Assembly: GCF_900107195.1 (NCBI RefSeq)
Contig: NZ_FNPB01000007.1
Location: 120,047-184,046, forward strand
DNA length: 64,000 bases
Direction: 5' to 3'
DNA from: Halobellus clavatus
Lineage (GTDB): Archaea > Halobacteriota > Halobacteria > Halobacteriales > Haloferacaceae
The translations under genes and the position numbers were made by a program. Below are positions 1 to 9,168 of this stretch, piece after piece (the stretch's first letter is position 1; every line of letters begins with the position of its first letter). Under the pieces are notes generated by a model. It did no database searches and was not told the DNA's origin. It saw only the letters and a list, made by a program, of their open reading frames with translations.

Positions 1-762
1 GTTCCGAACGCCGGACACGACGAGGAGCTGGATGATCAACTGCGCGAGTACGCCGACGGCTGGGACCTCGACGTCTCCCTCGAGAACCGAACGACGGAGA
101 CCGGAATGATCGCGGTACAGGGGCCCGAAGCCGTAGACCGGGTTGCCGAAGCGGCAGATAAACGGATCGAAGAGTTGGATCCGTTCACCGTGACGGAGAC
201 ATCGCTCGGCGACGTCGAGTGTCTCGTGGCCCGCACGGGATACACCGGTGAGGACGGCGTCGAGATCCTGTTTTCCGGAAGCGATGCCGAAGAGATCGAT
301 CGGCTGTTCGACGACGTTCAGCGCTGTGGGCTCGGAGCCAGGGACACGCTCCGACTCGAAGCTGGACTGTTGCTCTCCGGACAGGACTTCGACCCGGAGG
401 GCGAACCGCACGACCCCTTCGAGGCCGGTATCGGATTCGTCGTCGATTTCGACGACGGAGACTTCGTCGGCCGGTCGGCCCTGGAACAAGTCCGAGACGA
501 CGGGGTCGACGAACGGATCGTCGGACTGCGCCTCGAGGAGCGAGCGATTGCCCGCCACGGATACGATATGCTCTCCGACGGCGCCCCTATCGGTCGGGTG
601 ACGAGCGGGACGATGAGTCCCACGCTCGGAATCCCGATCGCCCTCGGATACGTCGACGCCGAGTACGCCGATCCCGGCACCGAAATCGCCGTGTCGGTCC
701 GCAACCGGTCCGTCGACGCGACCGTCGTCGACACGCCGTTCCTCGAGTCGTGTGGCGAGTGA
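1..762 (+). CDS. gcvT: Glycine cleavage T protein (aminomethyltransferase), 5' truncated by window edge
   Basis: The reading frame is open from base 1 and ends in TGA at 762, so about 253 C-terminal residues are present and the N-terminus lies outside the window. GcvT takes the aminomethyl group from lipoyl-GcvH and passes the one-carbon unit to tetrahydrofolate, releasing ammonia. Visible GcvT features are the RTGYTGEDG stretch, the GARDTLRLEAG stretch and the C-terminal barrel with GRVTSGTMSPTLG. It is followed 58 bases later by gcvH and then by the P-protein and lipoamide dehydrogenase genes, which fixes the assignment. A Met at base 106 is internal and not the start, because GcvT-like sequence (VPNAGHDEEL) precedes it. 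Confidence 0.95.
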   Translation, partial: VPNAGHDEELDDQLREYADGWDLDVSLENRTTETGMIAVQGPEAVDRVAEAADKRIEELDPFTVTETSLGDVECLVARTGYTGEDGVEILFSGSDAEEIDRLFDDVQRCGLGARDTLRLEAGLLLSGQDFDPEGEPHDPFEAGIGFVVDFDDGDFVGRSALEQVRDDGVDERIVGLRLEERAIARHGYDMLSDGAPIGRVTSGTMSPTLGIPIALGYVDAEYADPGTEIAVSVRNRSVDATVVDTPFLESCGE

Positions 763-820
763 CACACACTGAACCGACAGCGACGATGACGAACGACGCA
801 CACAGCAAACCCAAGAACCG

Positions 821-1195
821 ATGACGTACGAGACACCCGACGACTTACAGTACACCGACTCACACGAATGGATCGACGACAGAGAGGACGTCCTGCGGGT
901 CGGGATCACCGACTTCGCACAGGACGAACTCGGTGATGTCGTCTTCGTCGAACTACCGGACGTGGGCGAGGCCCTCGACCGCGATGCGGCCTGCGCCGTC
1001 GTCGAGAGCATCAAAGCGGTCTCGGACATCTACTCCCCAGTCTCGGGGACGGTGACCGCGACCAACGACGCCGTTGTCGACCGGCCGGAACTGCTCAACA
1101 CCGATCCGTACGGCGAGGGCTGGCTCTTCGAGATCGACGGAGCGGTACCGGACGACGCGCTAGACGCGGACGAATATCGCGAGCAGATCGAATAA
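821..1195 (+). CDS. gcvH: Glycine cleavage H protein
   Basis: This 124-residue lipoyl carrier shuttles the aminomethyl intermediate between P, T and L proteins. The N-terminal YTDSHEW motif and the lipoylation site [13 protein letters not shown], with the lipoyl lysine at about residue 65, are typical. Length matches the family (about 125). It sits 58 bases after gcvT, and its stop is 5 bases before the gcvPA start, so the genes are probably one transcript. No separate promoter is evident in the short gaps. Confidence 0.97.
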   Translation: MTYETPDDLQYTDSHEWIDDREDVLRVGITDFAQDELGDVVFVELPDVGEALDRDAACAVVESIKAVSDIYSPVSGTVTATNDAVVDRPELLNTDPYGEGWLFEIDGAVPDDALDADEYREQIE

Positions 1196-1200
1196 CGACA

Positions 1201-2568
1201 ATGCAACGAATACAACACGACGAGACGGACCAGTCAGACGAACTGAACGAATCGAGTCCCTTCGCCCCCCAGACGCCACAAGAGGTGGATACGATGCTCT
1301 CGGCGATCGGCGCCGACAGCGTCGAAGAACTGTTCGACGTCCCGGAGGCGGTCACGTTCGACGGCGACTTCGATATCGAGGCGAAATCGGAGTTCGAGGT
1401 CAGACGCGACATCGAAAATCTGCTCGGACAGAACGCCGATGGGACCGAGTTCCTCGGTCGCGGCCACTACGACCACTACGTGCCGTCGGTCGTCGACTAC
1501 CTCTCGCTGCGGTCGGAGTTTCTGACCTCTTACACGCAGTACCAACCGGAGACCACGCAGGGATTCCTCCAGGCGCTTTTCGAGTTCCAGTCGATGATCG
1601 TCGAGCTGACGGGGCTCCCGGTCGCCAATTGCTCAATGTACGACGTCGCGACCGCACTCGGCGAGGCGGCCCTGCTCTCCGCGCGCGTCCGAGAGACCAG
1701 CGGATCGCGCATACTAGTGCCCGAAACCATCCGCTCGGAGCGACACAGCGTGTTGGAAAACTACGCCGACGGTGCGGAGTTGACGACGGAGACGTACCCG
1801 CTCGACGAGGGGAACACCGACCTCGACGCTCTTTCGGACCTGATCGACGAAGACGTCGTGATGGTGTACGCCGAGTCACCGACGACCCGCGGCGCGATCG
1901 AAGAGCGGTTGCCGGAGGTCGCGTCCCTCGCGGACGACCACGACGCGGCCTTCTGTCTCGGATCAGATCCCGTCGCGTTGGCGCTCCTGAAGGAACCGGC
2001 CACAGTTGGTGCGGACATCGTCATCGGTGATGCAAGCGTCCTCGGTCTCTCAGCCAGCCACGGGATGGGACTGGGTCTGTTCGCCGTCAAGCAGGCGTAT
2101 CTCCGACAGGTCCCCGGACGGCTGGTGGGGGCGAGTGAAACCGCCAACGGACGGCGTGCCTACACGCTAACGCTGCAGACCAGAGAACAGCACATCCGAA
2201 AGGAGCGAGCCACCTCGAACATCTGTACGAATCAGGCGTGGGTTGCGCTCCGAACGGCGATTCACATCGCCACGCTCGGTGCGTCGGGACTGGCGGATCT
2301 CGCAGAGGACTGTGTGACGACGGCGTCGGAAGCCGCTGCTCGACTCGACGATGTCAACGGTGTCTCGGCTCCGGTCGACGACCGTCACCACTTCCGTGAG
2401 TTTGTCGCGCGCACGGAGCGTCCCGCCGCCGACGTGGTCTCCGAACTGGCGGATCGAGGCTTCCTCGTCCACGAGGCGGGCGACTTCGAGATCCAAGTCT
2501 GCGTGACAGAAACCAACAACGACGAGGTGGACGACCTGGTCGCGGCCGTCCGGGAGGTGCTCGAATGA
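1201..2568 (+). CDS. gcvPA: Glycine dehydrogenase (decarboxylating) subunit 1, P-protein alpha half
   Basis: This 455-residue protein is the N-terminal half of the split P-protein found in archaea and some bacteria. With GcvPB it decarboxylates glycine in a PLP-dependent reaction and loads the aminomethyl group on GcvH. Family signatures include [35 protein letters not shown] and [18 protein letters not shown]. The PLP lysine is on the other subunit. The stop overlaps the gcvPB start by four bases (ATGA), which implies translational coupling of the two subunits. Confidence 0.97.
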   Translation: MQRIQHDETDQSDELNESSPFAPQTPQEVDTMLSAIGADSVEELFDVPEAVTFDGDFDIEAKSEFEVRRDIENLLGQNADGTEFLGRGHYDHYVPSVVDYLSLRSEFLTSYTQYQPETTQGFLQALFEFQSMIVELTGLPVANCSMYDVATALGEAALLSARVRETSGSRILVPETIRSERHSVLENYADGAELTTETYPLDEGNTDLDALSDLIDEDVVMVYAESPTTRGAIEERLPEVASLADDHDAAFCLGSDPVALALLKEPATVGADIVIGDASVLGLSASHGMGLGLFAVKQAYLRQVPGRLVGASETANGRRAYTLTLQTREQHIRKERATSNICTNQAWVALRTAIHIATLGASGLADLAEDCVTTASEAAARLDDVNGVSAPVDDRHHFREFVARTERPAADVVSELADRGFLVHEAGDFEIQVCVTETNNDEVDDLVAAVREVLE

Positions 2569-4010
2569 ACTACCGACAGGCCACCTGGGAGCGGGAAACC
2601 GACAGCGGCGAACCGGTCAACGAACCGCTCCTGTCCGAGAAGCGAACGGGGACAGTCTCCCACGATGACGTCGACCTCCCCGACGAGCTGGTCCGCGAGG
2701 AACTGACTCTCCCCGAACCGGCCGAACCTGAGGTCGCGAGCCACTACACCCGGCTCTCGCAGATGAACTACTCGGTCGAACACGGCCCCTATCCGCTGGG
2801 AAGCTGTACGATGAAGTACAACCCGAAGTTCACCGAGGACGTCGCCGGGCTGGACGACGGCGCGATCCATCCCGACCGCCCCGACGAGTACGCCCAAGGG
2901 ACTCTCGCGGTGCTCCACGGACTCCAGGAGTATCTGGCGGAGATCGGGGGAATGGAGACAGTGACTCTGCAACCGCCCGCCGGGGCGGCAGGGGAGTTCA
3001 CCGGCCTGCTCGTGGCGCGCGCCTATCACCGGTCGAACGACGAGGACGAAAAGCGGCGGGAAGTGATCGTGCCCGCGTCGGCGCACGGCACGAACTTCGC
3101 GAGCGCGGCGATGGCCGGCTACGACGTCGTGGAACTTCCGAGCAACGATGACGGGCGGGTACCACTCGAAGCGCTCGAAGAGGCCGTGGGCGATTCGACG
3201 GCGGCACTGATGCTCACGAATCCGAACACGCTCGGGCTCTTCGAACGCAACATCGCCGACATCGCCGACGTGGTGCACGACGCGGGCGGGCTGCTCTACT
3301 ACGACGGGGCGAACCTCAACGCGCTGCTTGGACGGGCCCGACCCGGCGATATGGGCTTCGACATTATGCATTACAACGTCCACAAGACGTTCGCGTCGCC
3401 GCACGGCGGCGGCGGCCCGGGCGCCGGACCGATCGGCGTCGTCGAGGAACTCACGGAGTTCCTCCCCGACCCGCACGTCCGCGAGGCCGAAGACGGGTCC
3501 TTCGAGTTCTACGAGCCCGAAGAGAGTATCGGGAAGGTTCACGGCTTCCACGGCAACTGGCTGGTGCTCCTGAAGACCTACGCGTACATCTCTCGGCTCG
3601 GCGACGGCGGTCTGAAAGACACCTCGGCGATGGCCGTCCTGAACGCGAACTATCTCGCCTCCCAGGTCGATCTCGACATCCCGTACGGACCGTTCCACCA
3701 CGAATTCGTCGCCAGTGCCGGTGACGTCGACGCGGCGGAGTTCGCGAAAGGAATGCTCGACGAGGGGGTGCATCCCCCGACGACTAAATGGCCGGAAATC
3801 GTCGATGAGGCACTGATGACCGAGCCCACGGAAGCGTTGAGCAAGGAACAGCTCGACGTGCTTGCGGCGGCGTTTACCGAGACGGACCGAAAGACGTCCG
3901 AAGAGCTCTCAGAGGCGCCCACGACGACCGCTGCGGCGCGAATCGATCAGGCGAGTGCTGCCCGGAACCCCCAGCTCTCCTGGCGAGACGTGGAGGGACA
4001 CGATGAGTGA
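2565..4010 (+). CDS. gcvPB: Glycine dehydrogenase (decarboxylating) subunit 2, P-protein beta half
   Basis: This 481-residue catalytic half of the split P-protein has the PLP-binding lysine in [16 protein letters not shown] (about Lys274), followed by the glycine-rich loop of the family. N-terminal [24 protein letters not shown] is also diagnostic. It overlaps gcvPA by four bases upstream and lpdA by eight bases downstream. The last 40 residues are Ala/Thr-rich and less conserved. Confidence 0.97.
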   Translation: MNYRQATWERETDSGEPVNEPLLSEKRTGTVSHDDVDLPDELVREELTLPEPAEPEVASHYTRLSQMNYSVEHGPYPLGSCTMKYNPKFTEDVAGLDDGAIHPDRPDEYAQGTLAVLHGLQEYLAEIGGMETVTLQPPAGAAGEFTGLLVARAYHRSNDEDEKRREVIVPASAHGTNFASAAMAGYDVVELPSNDDGRVPLEALEEAVGDSTAALMLTNPNTLGLFERNIADIADVVHDAGGLLYYDGANLNALLGRARPGDMGFDIMHYNVHKTFASPHGGGGPGAGPIGVVEELTEFLPDPHVREAEDGSFEFYEPEESIGKVHGFHGNWLVLLKTYAYISRLGDGGLKDTSAMAVLNANYLASQVDLDIPYGPFHHEFVASAGDVDAAEFAKGMLDEGVHPPTTKWPEIVDEALMTEPTEALSKEQLDVLAAAFTETDRKTSEELSEAPTTTAAARIDQASAARNPQLSWRDVEGHDE

Positions 4011-5412
4011 GCAGTTCGACACGGACGTCCTCGTCGTGGGCGGGGGTCCGGCGGGGTACGTCGCCGCGATTCGAGCGGCACAGTACGACCTCGACGTGAC
4101 ACTCGTCGAGATGGACGCCCTCGGCGGGACCTGTCTCAACCGCGGCTGTATCCCCTCGAAAGCGCTGATCTCGGCGGCGAACGTCGCTCACAACGCTCGG
4201 ACGTGGTCTGAGATGGGGATCACGGCCGAGGTCGACGTCGATTTCCAGCAGATGGTCGAATGGAAGGACGATGTCGTCGGAAATATGAACCGGAGCGTCG
4301 AGAAACTCTGCAAGGCCAACCGCGTCTCGCTCGTGGACGGACGAGCGACGTTCGAGGACGAGCACACGGTTCGTGTCGAGCGGTCCGACGACAATTCGGA
4401 GCGACTCACTTTCGAGTATGCCGTGTTAGCGACGGGAAGCCGTCCGATCGAACTCCCCGGCTTCGAGTTTCATCGATCGGGCGTGCACGATGCCAAGGAA
4501 GCGCTCCAATTCGACGAACTGCCGGACAGCCTCGTGGTCGTCGGGGCGGGGTACATCGGAATAGAACTCTCGATGCTGTTCGCGAAACTCGGCGTCGACA
4601 TAACCGTCGTGGAGGCCCTCGATTCGATGATGCCCGCGTTCCCGTCGGACCTGGTCGCCCCAGTTTCGTCGGCCGCTTCAGCGCTCGGGATCGAGACGAA
4701 CTACGGCGAACTCGCCGCGGAGTGTCGCTCTACTGACCGGGGTGTTTCGGTCAGCACCGAAGACGCTGAGAGCGGCGAGAGGCGAGCGTACGAGGCTGAT
4801 GGAGTGCTCGTCGCTGTGGGTCGGACACCGGTGACCGAGACGATGGATCTCTACCGAATCGGCCTCGAACCCAACGAGGACGGGTTCGTTCCGACGGACC
4901 GATACGGGCGCACGGACGTCGATCACGTGTTCGCTGTCGGTGACGTGGCGGGCGAACCGATGCTCGCACACGCCGGCTCGAAGGAGGGCGAGATCGCCGC
5001 TACCGAGATTGCCGGTCGAGATCCTCCGTCCGGCGACCGGGCTGTCCCCGCTGTCGCCTTCACCTCGCCGCAAATCGCGACCGTCGGTATGACCGAAGCA
5101 GAGGCCGAAGAGACCGAACACACCGTATCGACCGGGGAATTCCCGATGCGCGCCAGCGGTCGGGCGCTCACGACAGGGCATACTGACGGATTCGTCCGTC
5201 TTGTGAGCAGTGACGACGGCGTCGTGCTCGGCGGGCAAATCGTCGGGCCGGAGGCTTCCGAATTAATCTCCGAAATTACTCTCGCTGTCGAAAAGGGTCT
5301 GTCCACTGAGGAGCTTGCCGAAGTTATACACCCTCACCCGACGCTCTCAGAGGCAATCCAGGAGTCTGCAGCTAACGACCAAGCCCTCGCAATCCACACA
5401 CTCAACCGCTGA
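4003..5412 (+). CDS. lpdA: Dihydrolipoyl dehydrogenase (L-protein)
   Basis: This 469-residue flavoprotein reoxidises dihydrolipoyl-GcvH with NAD+. The start is ATG at 4003 ([10 protein letters not shown]). The frame stays open further upstream but only through gcvPB in another frame. Motifs in order are the FAD dinucleotide fold GGGPAGYVAA, the redox disulfide GGTCLNRGCIPSK (Cys44 and Cys49), the NAD fold VVVGAGYIGIELS, FAVGDVAGEPMLAH, and the C-terminal HPHPTLSEA with the catalytic His. It closes the gcv operon, so it is probably the L-protein for this complex. It could also serve 2-oxoacid dehydrogenases. Confidence 0.96.
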   Translation: MSEQFDTDVLVVGGGPAGYVAAIRAAQYDLDVTLVEMDALGGTCLNRGCIPSKALISAANVAHNARTWSEMGITAEVDVDFQQMVEWKDDVVGNMNRSVEKLCKANRVSLVDGRATFEDEHTVRVERSDDNSERLTFEYAVLATGSRPIELPGFEFHRSGVHDAKEALQFDELPDSLVVVGAGYIGIELSMLFAKLGVDITVVEALDSMMPAFPSDLVAPVSSAASALGIETNYGELAAECRSTDRGVSVSTEDAESGERRAYEADGVLVAVGRTPVTETMDLYRIGLEPNEDGFVPTDRYGRTDVDHVFAVGDVAGEPMLAHAGSKEGEIAATEIAGRDPPSGDRAVPAVAFTSPQIATVGMTEAEAEETEHTVSTGEFPMRASGRALTTGHTDGFVRLVSSDDGVVLGGQIVGPEASELISEITLAVEKGLSTEELAEVIHPHPTLSEAIQESAANDQALAIHTLNR

Positions 5413-5438
5413 AGCACTCCTGCCCGGTGGGTAGTGTT

Positions 5439-5703
5439 TCAGATAAGCGGATTCCATACGAAGAATCTGAGCCAGTCATCAGCTGTTTCTGGATCGATGT
5501 GGGAAAAATGGTTTGTAAACGAATCAGTTCTTAATTTCACGAAAGATATGTTCGATGCTATTGCGGTTTCCGTGGTGTTCGTATCTGAAATCGGGACCGT
5601 ATCGGTGGCTGGCCTCTTTCAGCGGAATCGGCTCAGCAACGAGAAACACAGCGTCGTCGACGTAGTGTTTCCTGCGGTTCCCGAAGGAATATTTCTGCAA
5701 AAG
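5439..5703 (-). pseudogene. Relic of IS6-family transposase, C-terminal part, frameshifted
   Basis: Read on the minus strand, bases 5703 to about 5520 encode HYVDDAVFLV...YEHHGNRNSIEHIFREIK and then hit a stop. A second frame continues with SFTNHFSHIDPETADDWLRFF and ends at 5439. Together these match the C-terminal end of haloarchaeal IS6-family transposases (FRYEKHGNRNSIERVFREVK followed by a FSHVDPDTAE-like segment). The N-terminal two thirds are missing. The same family begins intact at the right edge of the window (63728). No terminal repeats were identified. Confidence 0.75.
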
Positions 5704-5762
5704 CGTTAGTTCTCATCGGTTCAACTTTTGAAGGTTGAGACGGTAGTTGTACTTCCACAAGT

Positions 5763-6411
5763 ATGCCAATCATCGCAAAAGTGTACTTTTCACATCCAGA
5801 GATGGCGCTGGCAGGTGTTATCGGATCACTACCAGATATAACTATCCGCGTTCTACAAGAAGTAAGCACTGACCCAGTTAGTGACAAATCGTTTTTCATT
5901 ATGGAGACTGACCAGTGTGAGGTCCTTGAGCGCGAACTAGCGACCGATCATACTGTTAAATATGCTCAGCGAGTATCTCACTATGAGGAGTGGCCTGTCT
6001 ACGGTATTGAATTCTCCCCTAAACGCTACTTCTGGGGTCCGAAGTGACTGAACACAACGGGTTTGCACTCACCGCGCGCCATCACCACGGTGGGTGGATC
6101 GAACGATGGCAGCTACCGGACAAAAAATCACTTCAATCTGTTTGGGAATACGCCAACGATCAGTCATTCCGATTTGAGGTACGTAAAGTACATCAGTTAT
6201 CCGAGGGTACTGAGGAACCTGAGTGTGGAATGACAGATAAACAGCGGGAGGCACTTATATGTGCATATAATAGGGTTATTTCGAAAAACCTAGCGAAATC
6301 ACCCTTGAGGGGGTCGCAGAGGCTTTAGATATCTCGACAACTGCAGCCAGGGGTCGGATCAAACGAGGGATGAAAAATATTATTGAATCATCTATTTCAG
6401 GGATAGAATAA
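5763..6411 (+). pseudogene. Bat-type HTH_10 regulator broken by two frameshifts
   Basis: Three frames in tandem make up one protein of the bacterio-opsin activator-like regulator family (about 215 residues). Bases 5763-6047 encode MPIIAKVYFSHPEMALAG... to YFWGPK. Bases 6044-6270 encode the middle (GGWIERWQLPD..., TDKQREALICAYN). Bases about 6270-6411 encode the HTH_10 (GYFEKPSEITLEGVAEALD, then RIKRGMKNIIES), ending in TAA at 6409-6411. Both junctions are explained by loss of a single G: CCGAAG(G)TGACT near 6044 and AATAGG(G)GTTAT near 6272. The first could instead be an ATGA-type overlap of two ORFs, but the second cannot, because the helix-turn-helix is then lost. It lies directly beside the IS6 relic. 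Confidence 0.75.
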
Positions 6412-6465
6412 ATCCGCTCCGAACAGCTTATGTTGGTTAATCGTTCTCTGTGTACGCGAACGCCG

Positions 6466-8127
6466 TCAACGGTCAGTTGATTCAGCTTGCTGGTACGTAT
6501 TGAGCCGACCGCTACGATCGACGGTGATCTGTCCCTCTTCTTCGAGCTTCCGGAGTTTATTATAAATTCGGTGATCGGGGAAGTCCAGCTCTTTTCGGAG
6601 GTCTTCGATCGTTTTCGGGCTCTCCAGCGAGACGAGCAACGCGTTCTCGAGACAGTACGAGACGAGCCGGTCCGTGATTGGCGCGACAATATTGTGTCGC
6701 TCGTCGAGGACATCGAGCGTATCGAGCACAGCAAACGAGAAGAATTGGCCAGTGCGATCTTCCTGGGTCTTGATCTCTCGGAAGATGCTCTCCCAGTCGA
6801 GGCCGGCTTGTCTGGCGATCAGTGCGGCATCTTCGAGATCGCCTTCGCGTTCCGTAATCGATTTGAACACGAAGATGTCGGTCAGCGAGAGCAGATGTAC
6901 GTGAAGATTGCCGTACTCGAATGATTGGTCGCACCGCTCGATCATCGCCGGCGTCAACTGGAGCTGGCCGGCGACCGCCTCCACGAAAATATCCCAGCGC
7001 GGAAACCCTTCCTTCTCCAGCACAATACTGGGATCAAGCTGGTTGTATGCCGCTTCCAAGTCACTACGCTCCTCGTATCCCAGGTCCTGAAGCGCTTCGG
7101 CGATTGCAAAGAACGTCTGTCCGTCCTCAACGACGATGTCGACGTCTTTCGTCGAATCTTTCAACCCACGCAGAATGAGGTTGCCGCCTCCGAGAAGATA
7201 CACGTCGACAGGCGTCTCCAGGTGGTCGCCAAGCTCTTCGAGCCCCCGTCGAAGGCTATCTTCCGGATGTTGGCCGCGCGGATAGACCCCATAATCGTTC
7301 GCGAGATCGATGAATTCCTCCCACGGGAGAAAGAGCTCATCGTGGTGGACCTCCCGCTGATCGATGTATGCAAAGAGATCTGCCCATTTCTCGATACACT
7401 CCCACCTGTGTGCGAGCCGCCACAAGTCGCTGGCGTCAAGGCTCGCGCGGTGCGTCAGATAGAACACGCCAGCCATCGCCATCTGTTTCTTGGTCTCAGC
7501 GACGGTCACCGCATGGATCAGAACCGCTTCGAGTCCCAGCGACCGATCACCGTGATAGACGTAGGTCTTCGCTGGGTGATAGTCAACACCGTAGCGAGTG
7601 AACGCCGAGAACGCAGTCGGCGTCCCATCGACGGTGTCCTTGCTCGTTGCGACCAGTCGGTCGCTGTTCGCGCGATATTCGGTTTCGAACGGTGTCGTTC
7701 GGGTTCTCGCTTCGAGGAACGACCGAAGCGTGTCATCGGTGATAGCATACCCGTCGTCCGTGTGTGCGATCGCACCCGTCTCCTGGATCTCGTTCAAATG
7801 CTTGTAGAGCGTGGACTTGGCGAACCCCTGTGTTTGTAACTCCGAAATCGTCTTCGGACCGTCGAGCAGCGCACCCAAAATGTCCTCTTTCGTCCCTATC
7901 AGCACGTTCTCGAGTGCGTAGCGGTCGAGGAGCTCGGCAAGCAGTGATGCTTCGTATGTGGGGGCCAGTTGGACGCCGTCAGTTCGGTCTACAAGATGGG
8001 CGTTTTCGAGGTCGCCAACGACCTCCGACGTCCAGCTCTGACTTTTATCGATGGCATCGGCTAATTCGCCAACAGAGTAGGACTGATCCCGCAAACAGTC
8101 GATTACCCGTAGCTCCGCTTCTCTCAT
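6466..8127 (-). CDS. HTH-nucleotidyltransferase fusion protein (MNT/AbiE-like)
   Basis: The protein has about 553 residues. The N-terminus has two winged-helix-like segments (SVGELADAIDKSQSWTSEVV and TISELQTQGFAKSTLYKHL). The C-terminal half has a nucleotidyltransferase core (YLLGGGNLILRG then KDVDIVVED), matching the GG-x-DxD pattern of MNT and AbiEii-type toxins. The extreme C-terminus has another helix-turn-helix-like stretch (TIEDLRKELDFPDHRIYNKL). A GTG at 8142 is in frame, but ATG at 8127 (MREAELRV) is preferred because a TATA-like TTATAAATA lies 24-31 bases upstream, as expected for a leaderless mRNA. The function may be a self-contained toxin-antitoxin-like or regulatory nucleotidyltransferase. 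That is inference. A truncated paralogue of its 5' end lies at 13.6 kb. Confidence 0.7.
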   Translation of the reverse strand: MREAELRVIDCLRDQSYSVGELADAIDKSQSWTSEVVGDLENAHLVDRTDGVQLAPTYEASLLAELLDRYALENVLIGTKEDILGALLDGPKTISELQTQGFAKSTLYKHLNEIQETGAIAHTDDGYAITDDTLRSFLEARTRTTPFETEYRANSDRLVATSKDTVDGTPTAFSAFTRYGVDYHPAKTYVYHGDRSLGLEAVLIHAVTVAETKKQMAMAGVFYLTHRASLDASDLWRLAHRWECIEKWADLFAYIDQREVHHDELFLPWEEFIDLANDYGVYPRGQHPEDSLRRGLEELGDHLETPVDVYLLGGGNLILRGLKDSTKDVDIVVEDGQTFFAIAEALQDLGYEERSDLEAAYNQLDPSIVLEKEGFPRWDIFVEAVAGQLQLTPAMIERCDQSFEYGNLHVHLLSLTDIFVFKSITEREGDLEDAALIARQAGLDWESIFREIKTQEDRTGQFFSFAVLDTLDVLDERHNIVAPITDRLVSYCLENALLVSLESPKTIEDLRKELDFPDHRIYNKLRKLEEEGQITVDRSGRLNTYQQAESTDR

Positions 8128-8149
8128 ATATTCCAATTTCACCGATGTA

Positions 8150-8160
8150 TTTATAAATAT
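8150..8160 (-). promoter_or_regulatory. TATA box of leaderless promoter for the HTH-nucleotidyltransferase gene
   Basis: On the minus strand ATATTTATAAA precedes the ATG at 8127 by 24-33 bases, the usual distance for haloarchaeal leaderless transcripts. A related sequence (CGATGTATTCATAATCATATCGG) lies at the same place before the relic at 13.6 kb. Confidence 0.55.
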
Positions 8161-8266
8161 ATCGGTGAGGATGGAATACAGATACCGGACGCTCAGTGTG
8201 GGTCGTCAAATGGTGAGGCGTTTGTACAAACGTATTTCGGAGAGACAATTCGATCTGCGAGTCGAA

Positions 8267-8386
8267 CTACTCGAGAGGCGACGTGAACAGGCGCCGATCC
8301 TCATCAAGCCACTCGATTTCGTGGTACGTCACGTCATTCTGAATGTCGTATTCAAGCATAAGTGGATCCGAACGGTGGGCTGTAAG
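8267..8386 (-). pseudogene. C-terminal relic of the Cys-rich protein encoded at 13827-14447
   Basis: The minus strand encodes LTAHRSDPLMLEYDIQNDVT...EIEWLDEDRRLFTSPLE ending in TAG. This is nearly identical to the last 40 residues of the protein at 13827-14447 (AHRSDPLPLEYDIQNDVAYH...). Nothing of the remaining 165 residues is present upstream. The shared DNA also continues on the other side (8165-8266 with 13733-13826), so a longer block was duplicated. Bases 8387-8564, upstream of it, show no recognisable gene. Confidence 0.8.
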
Positions 8387-8564
8387 CTTCCCCCACCCTA
8401 CTCCCTCACAGCGCTGGCATTCGCTTCGCCAAGCTTCCTCTGTGGCCTACTCGTTCGCTTCGTCCACTCCCTGAAGCTGGAGGTTCCGCCTCGGATACGC
8501 TGACCAAGCACGAAGTCGGCGTACCTTCTCTGCAGCGTCGAGAACGGTGCTGTTCAACGACGAA

Positions 8565-9053
8565 CTATGGGTTTGTGCCACCATCGACGGCGTCGAGATC
8601 GGGCTCGTCGAACTCGAGGGCTTCCGCAACAGCGTCGGGAAGCTCCGGGCGAGGGGCCGATTCGTGGCGCTCGATTTTCTCGGTCTTGCGCGTATTTTCG
8701 TAGAGGGCGCGTGCGACCGGAAGCCCACGGAGATACTTGTAGTCGTGGAGGACTTCGACGCCCCGCTCCGTGAATCCGTAGAACTGGGCGGGGAGATCAC
8801 GTTTCCCCTCGCTTGGATCGTACGTGTAGCGTGCGAGGAGCCCGGCGTCGATCAACGTCTCTAACTGGTCTTTGATGGCTGCCTGACTCTTCCCGGTCAT
8901 ATACTCGAGTTCGGCGAGCGACATTAGATGGGCGGGGTGGCCCAGCAGCTCTTGGATGATGAGATGGCGCGTATCCTGGGACAGCAGCTTGAACAGCCGC
9001 TGCTGTTCCGCGAACGGCCCTGCATCGGCCGCACCAGTGTCGGTTTCGCTCAT
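8565..9053 (-). CDS. Winged-helix transcriptional regulator
   Basis: This 162-residue protein has a DNA-binding domain in its first 100 residues: LFKLLSQDTRHLIIQELLGHP, then LAELEYMTGKSQAAIKDQLETLIDAGLLARY, then a wing (LPAQFYGFTERGVEVL). It belongs with the small haloarchaeal ArsR/PadR-like regulators and resembles the protein at 11596-12003 (same QFYGFTE/KFYGLTE wing and a similar ESAPRPE/ENAPRPD tail). It is divergent from the gene at 9169, and an imperfect palindrome lies in the shared promoter at 9093-9109. The target is unknown. Confidence 0.8.
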   Translation of the reverse strand: MSETDTGAADAGPFAEQQRLFKLLSQDTRHLIIQELLGHPAHLMSLAELEYMTGKSQAAIKDQLETLIDAGLLARYTYDPSEGKRDLPAQFYGFTERGVEVLHDYKYLRGLPVARALYENTRKTEKIERHESAPRPELPDAVAEALEFDEPDLDAVDGGTNP

Positions 9054-9092
9054 ACGTGCTGGTACGAGAAGCGACGCAATAACGGTTCGGGT

Positions 9093-9109
9093 TATCCAAG
9101 TTGGTTAAC
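9093..9109. promoter_or_regulatory. Imperfect palindrome in divergent promoter, candidate operator
   Basis: TTATCCAA-G-TTGGTTAA is a near-perfect palindrome 40 bases before the winged-helix gene (start 9053) and 60 bases before the gene at 9169. The TTGGTTAA arm is the same as in the spaced inverted repeats at 15284, 23734 and 59452. Confidence 0.4.
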
Positions 9110-9168
9110 TCAGAAAAAACCAAAGTGGTTCAGAAAGGATAAGATGGTGTAGTTTGAATCGGCAGCTC

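Noticed and set aside
2385..3773. Minus-strand frame of 462 codons opposite gcvPB
   Set aside because: It is the antisense of a well-supported glycine dehydrogenase gene and has no family similarity.
5434..5709. Plus-strand 91-codon frame after lpdA
   Set aside because: The same DNA on the minus strand reads as an IS6 transposase relic with conserved residues; the plus frame has no similarity to anything.
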